Shown: piece after piece, positions 1-7,284 of the stretch
Position numbering within the stretch: position 1 is the stretch's first letter
Layout: each line of letters opens with the position of its first letter
From: Flavobacteriaceae bacterium
GTDB taxonomy: Bacteria; Bacteroidota; Bacteroidia; Flavobacteriales; Flavobacteriaceae
Assembly: GCA_002690085.1 (NCBI GenBank)
Contig: NZDM01000003.1
Location: 6,632-16,797 of the forward strand
Reading direction: 5' to 3'
DNA: 10,166 nt
Program-made: the position numbers and the translations under genes
The notes under the pieces: generated by a model
What the model saw: only the letters and a program-made list of their open reading frames with translations
Databases searched by the model: none
What the model was told of the DNA's origin: nothing

Positions 1-387
1 GATGGTTCATTGCCAACTTACGAAGCATTGGATGGAGGGAGTTTTAAAAACATTCTTCTTCAAAAAGGAAGCAATGTCAAACGTTCTTTTGTTGGGCTTA
101 TTTTTCACGTACCCTACGAAAATGGCATTGCATTAAAACGCGCTCATTCTTCGATTGTAATGGACCATTTAAAATTGATTAAATTTTACGACACCAATGA
201 ACTTTTACTTTTTGATTTACAAAGTGATATTGAAGAGAAAAACAATCTTGCATTGAAACACTCTAAAAAATGTAATTTTTTAGAAAAGTCCCTTGATACA
301 TATTTACACAATGTCAAAGCGCCTAAGTGGAAACCAGGTATTACATGGAAATCTGGCACTGTTGAAAAAATTAATTCATTTCATTAA
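1..387 (+). CDS. S1-family sulfatase, C-terminal part (5' end outside window)
   Basis: This is the last 128 codons of a gene that enters from the left. The frame is open from base 1 and ends at TAA 385-387. The visible part looks like the C-terminal subdomain of an alkaline-phosphatase-fold sulfatase (PF00884 family): a LPTYEALDGGSF stretch resembling the usual 'LxGxSLxPLL' segment, then a histidine-containing strand, then SSIVMDHLKLIKFYD matching the family's 'R.xxxKLI' strand, and finally LFDLQSDIEEKNNLA, the very common 'LYDLxxDPxExxNLA' ending. The catalytic Cys/Ser motif, metal ligands and signal peptide would lie upstream and cannot be checked, so activity and subfamily are unknown. As an exported sulfatase it would hydrolyse sulfate esters on a polysaccharide or oligosaccharide, which fits two further sulfatases downstream. 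A TTG at base 10 is internal, not a start. Confidence 0.82.
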   Translation, partial: DGSLPTYEALDGGSFKNILLQKGSNVKRSFVGLIFHVPYENGIALKRAHSSIVMDHLKLIKFYDTNELLLFDLQSDIEEKNNLALKHSKKCNFLEKSLDTYLHNVKAPKWKPGITWKSGTVEKINSFH

Positions 388-450
388 CAAAATAAACACT
401 AATATTTTCGTAATTTAGAACCAAATAACTAACATTAAATTTTTAACACT

Positions 451-774
451 ATGATTAAAAAATTATTTTTAACAGCAATACTTCTTTCTTTTTGTTTTGT
501 AGGTTTCTCTCAAAACACTCCCGAACAAATGGCAAAAAGAATTACAAGTAAAATGGCAAAGGTTCTTTCTCTTGATGAAGTGCAGAAAGAAGAAGTGTAT
601 GTAGTACAACTAGATCGGTTTAGGCAAGCCGCTAAAATCCGTCAAAATCACGAAGAAGAACCACAAATTAAAAAGGCTAAGCTCAAAAAGATATACAATA
701 AATTGCATGGAAAAATGAAAGCCATTATTGGAAAAGAAAGAATGCAAAAATGGTCAGAATTTAAAAATAATTAA
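451..774 (+). CDS. small exported helical protein, Spy/DUF4890-like
   Basis: A 107-residue protein with a clear signal peptide: MIKK, a hydrophobic stretch at residues 5-19, and a flavobacterial FSQ cleavage region near residue 20. The mature part is short, highly charged and predicted helical. A first helix around residues 24-65 contains 'SLDEVQKEEVYVVQLDRFRQA', and a second lysine-rich helix spans about 72-105. The pattern 'L(S/T)xxQxxxVxxIxxxxxxxxxxI' followed by a K-rich helix ending in 'xMQKWxEFK' resembles small periplasmic Spy/CpxP-like or DUF4890-type proteins of Bacteroidota; this is resemblance, not a proven family match. No catalytic motif is visible. The ATG follows an A/T-rich leader, and the next gene starts 5 bases after its stop, so the two are probably cotranscribed. 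Function in the locus is unknown; a periplasmic chaperone or envelope-stress role is only an inference. Confidence 0.75.
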   Translation: MIKKLFLTAILLSFCFVGFSQNTPEQMAKRITSKMAKVLSLDEVQKEEVYVVQLDRFRQAAKIRQNHEEEPQIKKAKLKKIYNKLHGKMKAIIGKERMQKWSEFKNN

Positions 775-779
775 TAATC

Positions 780-1787
780 ATGATTAGAAAAAATACACTT
801 CAGCTTTTAATTATGTTTACTGCTTTTACATTTGGGCAGACAAGCATTGAATCATCTGGATTATTTACAACTGGGTCCAATGCTAATTACCCTTATGTAA
901 TTGCAGGTTGTTTTTTAAACGATGGAAATAGTGGAGAGGAACAAACCTTACAAATTAACATAACAAGCTTACCAGTTGGTGCTACATATAGGGTTTTCAA
1001 AACAACTGCTTCTGGACAAGACTATGTTTCAAACCCACAACCTCTTGATTCTGGAATAAACAATATTAATGTATCTGCCATATCTGTTGCTAGGACTGTT
1101 AAATTTCAATTCAGTAGTGGTGCTATTGAGTTCGATTTACTAATTGTCAATGGAGAAGTTTTATACGATAGCTCTAATGGGGGCGGAAATGGAGATGGAG
1201 ATTGTGTTGGCTCTTCTAATCTGTTTTTCTCAGGGGCTAATGCAAGTTTTCCATTTGTTTATGCACCTTGTTCTTCAGGTGATGCCAATTATGACTGCAG
1301 TGCTGAACAAACTGTAACCATTAACATAACAAGTTTACCTGAAGGTGGTGCTCAATACCGCAAGGGAAAGACCGTAGCGAACGGTAATTGGGCCTTTTTT
1401 CCTAGTGGAGGTGGAGGATACGATCTTAATTTAGGTGTAAATATACTCACCATAGGAGCCGCAACTTTTGATCGCTCTGTAAGATTTCAGTTTAGCAGTG
1501 CAGACATATGTTATGATTTATTTTCTCTCAACGGTACAGTATTGTTGGGAATTAATGATTTTAACAATATGATTGTTAAGATTCATCCGAATCCCGTAAC
1601 AAATATGCTCACGATTTCAGGACTAAATAATATCGATTCTGTAAAAGTTTACTCTGTTTTGGGACGTTTAGAAAAAGAAGTATTTAAAACCCACCAAATT
1701 GATATTTCTGATTTAGCATCAGGTGTTTATATGGTTAAAGTGAATAATGGAAGTGATATGATTTCCAAGAAAATCATTAAACAGTAA
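780..1787 (+). CDS. secreted two-module protein with T9SS sorting domain
   Basis: A 335-residue protein with no recognised enzyme motif. A signal peptide covers residues 1-20 (ends FTFGQ). Two copies of the same module follow, at about 28-129 and 148-256, joined by a Gly/Asn/Asp-rich linker (130-144). Each copy has a start of the type LF..G.NA..P(Y/F)V, a core INITSLP, and an end of the type (K/R)FQFSS....(Y/F)D...(L/V)NG. Residues about 264-335 form a type A T9SS C-terminal domain: HPNPVTNMLTISG, then 'VKVYSVLGRL' and 'IDISDLASGVYMVKV', ending in a Lys-rich tail. The protein should cross the outer membrane and be anchored or released outside. The same module occurs once in the glycosidase at 3431-5695, so a glycan-binding role is the best inference. 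Cysteines (C44, C164, C173, C244) are not conserved between copies. It lies 5 bases after the small exported gene and is followed by an intrinsic terminator. Confidence 0.85.
   Translation: MIRKNTLQLLIMFTAFTFGQTSIESSGLFTTGSNANYPYVIAGCFLNDGNSGEEQTLQINITSLPVGATYRVFKTTASGQDYVSNPQPLDSGINNINVSAISVARTVKFQFSSGAIEFDLLIVNGEVLYDSSNGGGNGDGDCVGSSNLFFSGANASFPFVYAPCSSGDANYDCSAEQTVTINITSLPEGGAQYRKGKTVANGNWAFFPSGGGGYDLNLGVNILTIGAATFDRSVRFQFSSADICYDLFSLNGTVLLGINDFNNMIVKIHPNPVTNMLTISGLNNIDSVKVYSVLGRLEKEVFKTHQIDISDLASGVYMVKVNNGSDMISKKIIKQ
861..1166 (+). repeat. shared secreted module, copy 1
   Basis: Codons 28-129 of the two-module protein. It aligns over its whole length with the segments at 1221-1547 and 3698-4003. 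Shared positions include the P-Y/F-V/I near the start, the INITSLP core, and the QFSSGAIEFD...VNG ending. This copy lacks the TVANGNW segment found in the other two and appears the most divergent. The alternation of polar and hydrophobic residues suggests a beta-sandwich fold. The module is not one I can name. Confidence 0.8.
1221..1547 (+). repeat. shared secreted module, copy 2
   Basis: Codons 148-256 of the same protein. It has the INITSLPEGG core, KTVANGNW, a small Gly-rich insert (about residues 209-213), FDRSVRFQFSS and the closing D...LNG. In KTVANGNW and FDRS(V/I) it is closer to the glycosidase copy at 3698-4003 than to its own neighbour at 861-1166. This suggests that modules were exchanged between the two genes rather than duplicated only within this one. 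Confidence 0.8.
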
Positions 1788-1801
1788 ACAAAAACAACTT
1801 T

Positions 1802-1850
1802 AAAAGACTGATACATTCAAAATCATACTTTTGAGTTTATCAGTTTTTTT
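1802..1850 (+). terminator. intrinsic terminator after the two-module protein gene
   Basis: A long hairpin begins 15 bases after the stop codon. The arms ACTGATA (1807-1813) and TATCAGT (1838-1844) pair exactly. After one C/T mismatch the stem continues with ATT/AGT (one G-T wobble) and CAAAA (1818-1822) with TTTTG (1829-1833), closing on a 6-base loop. The right arm runs into a tract of seven or more T (1844-1850), and A1802-A1805 precede the left arm. This is a textbook rho-independent terminator on the + strand. It sits only 12 bases before the sulfatase start codon, so it separates the upstream pair of genes from the sulfatase or acts as a partial, read-through terminator. Confidence 0.8.
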
Positions 1851-1862
1851 AAATAATTTATT

Positions 1863-3434
1863 TTGAGGATAAAAGCCTTCATACTATTTTTTTTTACAAT
1901 AAATTTATTTTGCCATAGCCAAGGTCTTCAAAAAAATAAAATACCACCTAATATTGTTTTTATTTTTTCTGATGACCATGCCACCAATGCTATTTCAGCC
2001 TATGGTGGACTTTTCAGAGACATAGCACCAACACCCAATATTGATCGCATTGCGTCTGAAGGTGCTTTACTCAAAAATGCGCTTTGTACCAATGCCATAT
2101 GTGGGCCAAGTAGAGCTTCTATTCTTACTGGTAAATACAGCCATGTAAATGGATATTACAAAAATTACAAAGGTGGTGTTTTTGACAATTCGCAGTGGAC
2201 CTTTCCTCAGGCCTTAAAAACTGCTGGGTTTCAAACAGCCTTGGTTGGGAAATGGCATTTGGCCTCTAAGCCTGTTGGTTTTGACTATTATAAATACCAC
2301 ATATCTAAAGGACAGCAAGGCTTTTATTGGGACCCTGTTTACAACGACAATGGTCTTGAAAAAGTAGAAAATGGATATGCCACAAACTTGACTACAGATT
2401 TTGCTTTGGATTGGTTAGAACAGAGAGATGACAGCAAACCATTTTGTCTGATGTTACAATACAAGGCCCCCCACCGCGAATGGGCTCCAGATACCAAATA
2501 CGAAACGCTTTGGGATTCCATTGAAATGCCTTATCCAGATACGTTTGATGACGATTATAAAGGTAGAGAATTGACAGCTGGAAAAACTGAGATGACCATG
2601 GACTATTTCAGTAGGCAGGATATGAAAATGAGCCCTCCTAAAGGATTGTCTAAGCAGAAAAAACGAAAATGGTTGCATTATGGATTTAAGCCTGGGCAAA
2701 TAGTCTCTCCCTCTAAAAATTTGAGTGCTGAACAAGCCCGTCAATGGAAATATCAGCGTTACATTAAAGATTATTTAGCTACTATCAAATCTGTAGATGA
2801 TAATATCGGAAGGGTTCTAGATTATTTAAAAACCCATGGGCTTGAAGAAAACACCGTTGTAATTTACAGTTCCGATCAAGGTTTTTTCCTTGGAGAACAC
2901 GGTTTTTTCGATAAACGATTTATGTATGAAGAGGCATTACACATGCCTTTTGTCATACGTTATCCAAAGGTTATTGAGCCCGGTACTGTTTTAGAGGACA
3001 TTGTGACCAATATAGATTTTGCCCCCACTTTATTAGATATGGCTGGTATTGAGATTCCTGAAGCGGTACAAGGAGAAAGTTTTTTCCCAAATTTAAAGGG
3101 TAAAACTCCGAAGGATTGGCAAGAATCTATGTATTATCACTACTACGAATATCCTTTTTATCACCGTGTACAACCGCATTATGGTATTCGAAATCAAAGG
3201 TATAAGTTGATTCATTTCTATTATGATATAGATGTTTGGGAATTTTATGATCTTAAAAAAGATCCTTTGGAATTGAATAATTTAATCGATTCAGCTGCCT
3301 ACAAAGGCCGCATAAAAAAATTAAAGGCAGAATTGTATCAATTGAAGTATGACTATGGTAATCAACTGTCTTTACAAGAATTAAGACACATAACAGATAC
3401 TGATTTTGGAGGGTTAGAGTCTAAGAAGAAATGA
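1863..3434 (+). CDS. S1-family sulfatase, exported, TTG start
   Basis: A complete 523-residue formylglycine-dependent sulfatase (alkaline-phosphatase superfamily, PF00884). The signal peptide spans residues 1-20 (very hydrophobic, ends CHSQG). The first metal-binding strand is IVFIFSDDH (Asp37/Asp38). The maturation motif C80-G-P-S-R84 is intact, followed by ASILTG; Cys80 would be converted to formylglycine. KWH at 130-132 matches a family active-site strand. SSDQGFFLGEHGFFDKR (336-352) holds the second metal pair (Asp338/Gln339) and an active-site Lys351. FYDLKKDPLELNNL closes the C-terminal subdomain. The GEHGFFDKRFMYEE wording resembles sulfatases often annotated as N-acetylglucosamine-6-sulfatase-like, but substrate cannot be assigned. 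The TTG at 1863 is chosen because it directly precedes the signal peptide and an in-frame TAA lies at 1854-1856; no ATG fits. Its stop overlaps the next start (ATGA), implying translational coupling. Confidence 0.93.
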   Translation: MRIKAFILFFFTINLFCHSQGLQKNKIPPNIVFIFSDDHATNAISAYGGLFRDIAPTPNIDRIASEGALLKNALCTNAICGPSRASILTGKYSHVNGYYKNYKGGVFDNSQWTFPQALKTAGFQTALVGKWHLASKPVGFDYYKYHISKGQQGFYWDPVYNDNGLEKVENGYATNLTTDFALDWLEQRDDSKPFCLMLQYKAPHREWAPDTKYETLWDSIEMPYPDTFDDDYKGRELTAGKTEMTMDYFSRQDMKMSPPKGLSKQKKRKWLHYGFKPGQIVSPSKNLSAEQARQWKYQRYIKDYLATIKSVDDNIGRVLDYLKTHGLEENTVVIYSSDQGFFLGEHGFFDKRFMYEEALHMPFVIRYPKVIEPGTVLEDIVTNIDFAPTLLDMAGIEIPEAVQGESFFPNLKGKTPKDWQESMYYHYYEYPFYHRVQPHYGIRNQRYKLIHFYYDIDVWEFYDLKKDPLELNNLIDSAAYKGRIKKLKAELYQLKYDYGNQLSLQELRHITDTDFGGLESKKK

Positions 3435-5695
3435 AATGTGAATTTTGTGTAAAGCAAATGAGACAAATTATTGTTTTTTTTATTCCTTTATTGTCATTTT
3501 CACAAACTTATATTTGGGAAGGTGGGTCGGGAGATTCTTATTTTTTTAATGAAAATAATTGGATAAATAGTATTTCGGGTGAACATCCTTCACCAGATAC
3601 TATAAATCCAAATGAACCTATCAATTTTGATCTTCATTTAAATTGTGATGTCTTTACCGGCCTATCCTCGGATATAGCTTCTGAGACCCCTGATATCTTT
3701 GAATTTGGCCCTAACGTAACATGGCCATACATTTTTACAGTTGCAACAATTGGTGATGGTAATAATGGATCACAACAGACAATTAAAATAAATATCACAA
3801 GCTTACCAGAAGATGGTGGCTATTTTCGTATCATCAGAACTGTTGCTAATGGTAATTGGTATTTTCCTAATTCGTCCGCTTTAACTTTAGGTTTAAATAC
3901 GTTTAATGTCAACAGCGTCAACTTTGATCGTAGCATAAAAATTCAATTTAGTAGTGGAGCTATAGCTTTTGATTCAATTACTTTAAATGGAGTCAGTATT
4001 TATAATTTACCAGAAAATCCTATTATATTTAATCCGTCAAATTCATTGCAAATATCAAATGGTACCCTAAAAGCTTCAAGTATTTCTGGTGGAAATATTA
4101 TACTTGATGAAAATTCTTATCTTCATTTGAGTGAATCTGATCCTGTTTTAAATCATGTATCTTTTAACTTCATTTCTGGAACAGCTTGGATTTGTATGGA
4201 ACAAGTTGAGCCAAATGATGTTAATGATTTAATGCTATCTCAAATTTCAGTCAATGATTCTAATGCCTTGTATCCTGCAAATTTTAGATTAGACAATTAT
4301 TATTCTAATGGAACAGTAATTAGGCCTGAGATTCCTGAAACATTTCCCCTTTCTGTCTTTTCTGGTGAAAATTTAACAGGAATTGAATCTTTAATTGGAG
4401 TTAATGAAGTTTACAGTGGCGCTTCAATTCCTAATCAAATGAATGATGGTATAGGCTCCTTTCACCTTCAAAAAGGCTATATGTTAACTATGGCAGTCAA
4501 TGCTGACGGAACTGGGAAAAGTCAAGTTTTTATTGCTTCTGAAAACGATATAGAAATTCATTCTTTGCCTGATTCATTACAATCTAATGTTTCATTTATA
4601 AGAGTTTTGCCATGGAATTGGGTATCTAAGAAAGGCACTGCTGGTGATGTATTGGAGATGAATAATACATGGTTTTATAGATGGAGTAACCAAGGTATTT
4701 CGGATCTTCAACGTGAATATGCCCCTATGGCTTGGGGCTATGGTGCTGCCAATGATGATAGCGATATTTTTATTTATCGATCCAAATACAAATCAACTCA
4801 TATTTTAGGCTTTAATGAACCAGACGATTGTAATGGTCAGTCTGGACAATACAATAATATGTGTGATGAGGCAACCGCAGTGGCTGTTTACGAAAATTTA
4901 ATGAAAACAGGATTACGCATGGTGTCTCCAGCCTGTCGCCAAGGAGCTGTATTTAATTGGCTTGATTCTTTTAACCAATTAGCCATTGAAAATGATATTC
5001 GAATAGATGTTATTGCAGTACATTGGTATGATTGGAACTCAGACCCTCAAAATTCAATTAATGCAGACCCTCAAAGTATTTTTATTAGATTCAAATCTTA
5101 TCTTAATCAAGTTCATGACCTTTATGGACTTCCAATTTGGATTACTGAATTTAATGCCAATAAGTACAGATCATTCGAAGTGAATCGTCAGTTTATGGAA
5201 TTGGCCATTCCTTATCTTGAAAGTTTAGATTTTGTGGAGCGCTATGCTTGGTTTGAACCCAACCCAGTTGAGCCCGCTAATATTGGCAACGGCGGGTATT
5301 TCGATTCCAATGGTGACCTTACAGATATCGGTGAGTTTTATAAGAATTACCCATCCAATCCCGCAATTCCTCAAGCTTTTTTTGCAGGGTCTAATAATTT
5401 GATTGATGAGACTTCACTAAATCAATTTTCATCTTCTTGCAGCCCAGAAAATGAGCTTTCAAATGGGCCAATATTAATTACTGAAAATAAAACACTTAAA
5501 GTCTTTCCAAATCCAGCGACTGAAAGCGTAACAGTCACTTGTACATTTCCAATCAGAGATTTTAAAATGTATAACATCAACGGCCTATTGATTAATAAAA
5601 AGCTGATACAGGGGCAAATTGATGTATCTGATTTGCCAGCAGGAATGTATATCATTGTGGTTGATCATATACATTCTAAATTTTTAAAAAAATAA
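3431..5695 (+). CDS. T9SS-secreted GH128-like glycoside hydrolase with accessory modules
   Basis: A 754-residue multidomain enzyme. The signal peptide ends near residue 25 (LLSFSQ). Residues 26-75 carry WEGGSGDSYFFNENNW, a Trp/Gly pattern seen at the start of beta-strand-rich extracellular regions. Residues about 90-191 are the third copy of the module found in the 335-residue protein. Residues 192-385 are beta-rich and unassigned. Residues about 386-640 resemble the glycosyl hydrolase catalytic core of PF11790/GH128: ILGFNEPDD with the likely acid/base Glu463, VIAVHWYDWN at 527-536, IWITEFNA with the likely nucleophile Glu573, and RYAWFEPNP. Residues 688-754 form a T9SS sorting domain (VFPNPATESVTV, ending DLPAGMYIIVV plus a basic tail). 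GH128 members characterised so far are beta-1,3-glucanases, but the substrate here is open. The ATG at 3431 overlaps the sulfatase stop; the ATG at 3458 (residue 10) gives a tidier 16-residue signal peptide and may be the true start. Confidence 0.88.
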   Translation: MKCEFCVKQMRQIIVFFIPLLSFSQTYIWEGGSGDSYFFNENNWINSISGEHPSPDTINPNEPINFDLHLNCDVFTGLSSDIASETPDIFEFGPNVTWPYIFTVATIGDGNNGSQQTIKINITSLPEDGGYFRIIRTVANGNWYFPNSSALTLGLNTFNVNSVNFDRSIKIQFSSGAIAFDSITLNGVSIYNLPENPIIFNPSNSLQISNGTLKASSISGGNIILDENSYLHLSESDPVLNHVSFNFISGTAWICMEQVEPNDVNDLMLSQISVNDSNALYPANFRLDNYYSNGTVIRPEIPETFPLSVFSGENLTGIESLIGVNEVYSGASIPNQMNDGIGSFHLQKGYMLTMAVNADGTGKSQVFIASENDIEIHSLPDSLQSNVSFIRVLPWNWVSKKGTAGDVLEMNNTWFYRWSNQGISDLQREYAPMAWGYGAANDDSDIFIYRSKYKSTHILGFNEPDDCNGQSGQYNNMCDEATAVAVYENLMKTGLRMVSPACRQGAVFNWLDSFNQLAIENDIRIDVIAVHWYDWNSDPQNSINADPQSIFIRFKSYLNQVHDLYGLPIWITEFNANKYRSFEVNRQFMELAIPYLESLDFVERYAWFEPNPVEPANIGNGGYFDSNGDLTDIGEFYKNYPSNPAIPQAFFAGSNNLIDETSLNQFSSSCSPENELSNGPILITENKTLKVFPNPATESVTVTCTFPIRDFKMYNINGLLINKKLIQGQIDVSDLPAGMYIIVVDHIHSKFLKK
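3698..4003 (+). repeat. shared secreted module, copy 3 (inside the glycosidase)
   Basis: Codons 90-191 of the GH128-like enzyme. It shares with copies 1 and 2 the INITSLP core, RTVANGNW, FDRSIK, IQFSSGAIAFD and LNG. The core is also similar at DNA level to the copies at about 951-976 and 1320-1345, which points to relatively recent common origin. It lies between the Trp/Gly N-terminal motif and a beta-rich region and may have been inserted into a pre-existing domain. Confidence 0.8.
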
Positions 5696-5753
5696 TGTAC
5701 GAGATATTGAATTAGTTTTTCTATCTTGAAATCAATAATTTAACTTGATTAAA

Positions 5754-7262
5754 ATGCGATTTATAAAGTTTGGATGTTTGGTTATATTGGCCCTTTCAGT
5801 CACAGGATCAAAACCGTCTAAATTTAGCTCAAAGCTGAATGTATTGTTTATTGTCGCTGATGATCTTAATTGTGCATTGGGGGCTTACGGCGATCCGTTG
5901 GCCATTACCCCTAATCTAGATAAATTAGCCAAAAAGGGTCTTGTGTTTAACAATGCACATGTTCAATACCCCCTTTGTGGTCCCTCTAGAGTTTCTTTTA
6001 TGACTGGAATGTATCCCGACCAAACAAAATCCAAGGTTTTGAGGTTATATGTACGTCAGACTATACCTGATGTTGTGACCTTGGGGCAAAAATTTAGAAT
6101 GGAAAATTACCATTCCATAAGAGTGGGTAAAATTTACCATTACCACAATCCTAGAGACATTGGAACTGCAGGTCATGACGACTCTTTTAGTTGGGATCAG
6201 ACGGTCAATCCTTATGGACGTGATAAAGTTGAAGAATACAAACTTAACAAGGTAAAGCCAAATTTTGATGGTGCGACTTTAAGTTGGCTAGAATCGGAGG
6301 GTACAGATGAAGAGCAAACAGATGGTATTGGTGCCTCCGCAACCATCGATTTTTTAGATACGTTTGCAAAAAGCAAAGAAAATTTCTTTTTGGCCTATGG
6401 ATTGTACCGTCCGCATGTTCCTTTTGTGGCCCCTAAAAAGTATTTTGACCTATATGATATCAATGATTTTAGTGTTCCAGAAACATCAGATGAATACCTT
6501 GAAACGATTCCCGAGCCTGCTGCAGCATCTCTTAGATCTAGAAAAGAACAAATAGACTTAGACCCCGCTTTGTCAGCTACAATTAAACATGCCTATTATG
6601 CTACAACCAGTTTTATGGATGCACAAATTGGACGGGTTTTAGATAAACTTAAGGAAACAGGACTAGACAAAAACACCATTATTGTATTTACATCCGATCA
6701 CGGATATCATTTAGGTGAACATGGGCATTGGCAAAAACAAACCCTCTTTCAAGACGCTACTCGTGTTCCTTTGATATTTGCTGGACCTGGCGTTGAAAAA
6801 ATAAAAAAATCTGTTGATGCACCAGTTGAGCTAGTGGATCTTTATCCAACGCTTATGGATATGGTTGGGATGAAAACCCCATCATTTGTCAGTGGTAAAA
6901 GTTTAACGCCATTTTTTGAAAACCCAGACACATCCATTCGCTCATCTGCTTTTACCGAGTTACAAGTAAATAGAGGAAATGTCAAAGCCCAAGGCTATGG
7001 TATTCAAACCAATCGTTATCGCCTCAATCAATGGCAATTTAATGGACGTACTGAGTATGAATTGTACGATCATAAAAACGATCTTGAAGAATTAAAAAAT
7101 TTAGCTGATTTAAGTTCTTACAACGTTATTAAAGACTCTCTTTCCATTATTTTGAATCAAAGAATTACATCAGCTAAAAAACGTCCTAAAGGTTTAGGCC
7201 GACAAATTAACAATGCACGCCCATGGAATGAGCCCAAAAGATTTTTTCCAAAGCCTAAATAA
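5754..7262 (+). CDS. S1-family sulfatase, iduronate-2-sulfatase type
   Basis: A 502-residue exported sulfatase when started at ATG 5754; an in-frame TTG at 5745 would add three residues and is less likely. The N-terminal hydrophobic segment (about residues 7-18) is a signal peptide. Counting from the ATG: NVLFIVADDLN holds the metal ligands Asp36/Asp37; C75-G-P-S-R79 is the complete formylglycine motif, followed by VSFMTGMYPDQT; VGKIYH is at about 125-130; YRPHVPF at about 218-224; TSDHGYHLGEHGHWQKQ (about 314-330) gives Asp315/His316 and Lys328. ELYDHKNDLEELKNL is the usual C-terminal subdomain strand. The wording around the cysteine, the VGK(I/V)xH strand and RPHVPF match the iduronate-2-sulfatase branch of S1 sulfatases, so 2-O-desulfation of a uronic acid or another sugar is a reasonable but unproven guess. 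It starts 58 bases after the GH128-like gene with no clear terminator between them. Confidence 0.93.
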   Translation: MRFIKFGCLVILALSVTGSKPSKFSSKLNVLFIVADDLNCALGAYGDPLAITPNLDKLAKKGLVFNNAHVQYPLCGPSRVSFMTGMYPDQTKSKVLRLYVRQTIPDVVTLGQKFRMENYHSIRVGKIYHYHNPRDIGTAGHDDSFSWDQTVNPYGRDKVEEYKLNKVKPNFDGATLSWLESEGTDEEQTDGIGASATIDFLDTFAKSKENFFLAYGLYRPHVPFVAPKKYFDLYDINDFSVPETSDEYLETIPEPAAASLRSRKEQIDLDPALSATIKHAYYATTSFMDAQIGRVLDKLKETGLDKNTIIVFTSDHGYHLGEHGHWQKQTLFQDATRVPLIFAGPGVEKIKKSVDAPVELVDLYPTLMDMVGMKTPSFVSGKSLTPFFENPDTSIRSSAFTELQVNRGNVKAQGYGIQTNRYRLNQWQFNGRTEYELYDHKNDLEELKNLADLSSYNVIKDSLSIILNQRITSAKKRPKGLGRQINNARPWNEPKRFFPKPK

Positions 7263-7284
7263 ATCAATACTTAAAACAATATAA

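Noticed and set aside
403..418. TATTTTCG and TAATTTAG as a Bacteroidota -7 promoter element (TAnnTTTG)
   Set aside because: Each differs from the consensus by one base, and no TTTG -33 element lies at the right distance upstream. In such AT-rich DNA the match is not convincing.
2339..2744. Two overlapping open frames on the - strand
   Set aside because: They lie wholly inside the sulfatase gene, whose + strand product carries all family motifs. The antisense translations show no recognisable motif or signal peptide.
5696..5753. Possible terminator or promoter between the GH128-like gene and the second sulfatase
   Set aside because: Only weak 5-base complementary arms and AT-rich sequence are present; nothing reaches a supportable hairpin or promoter pattern.
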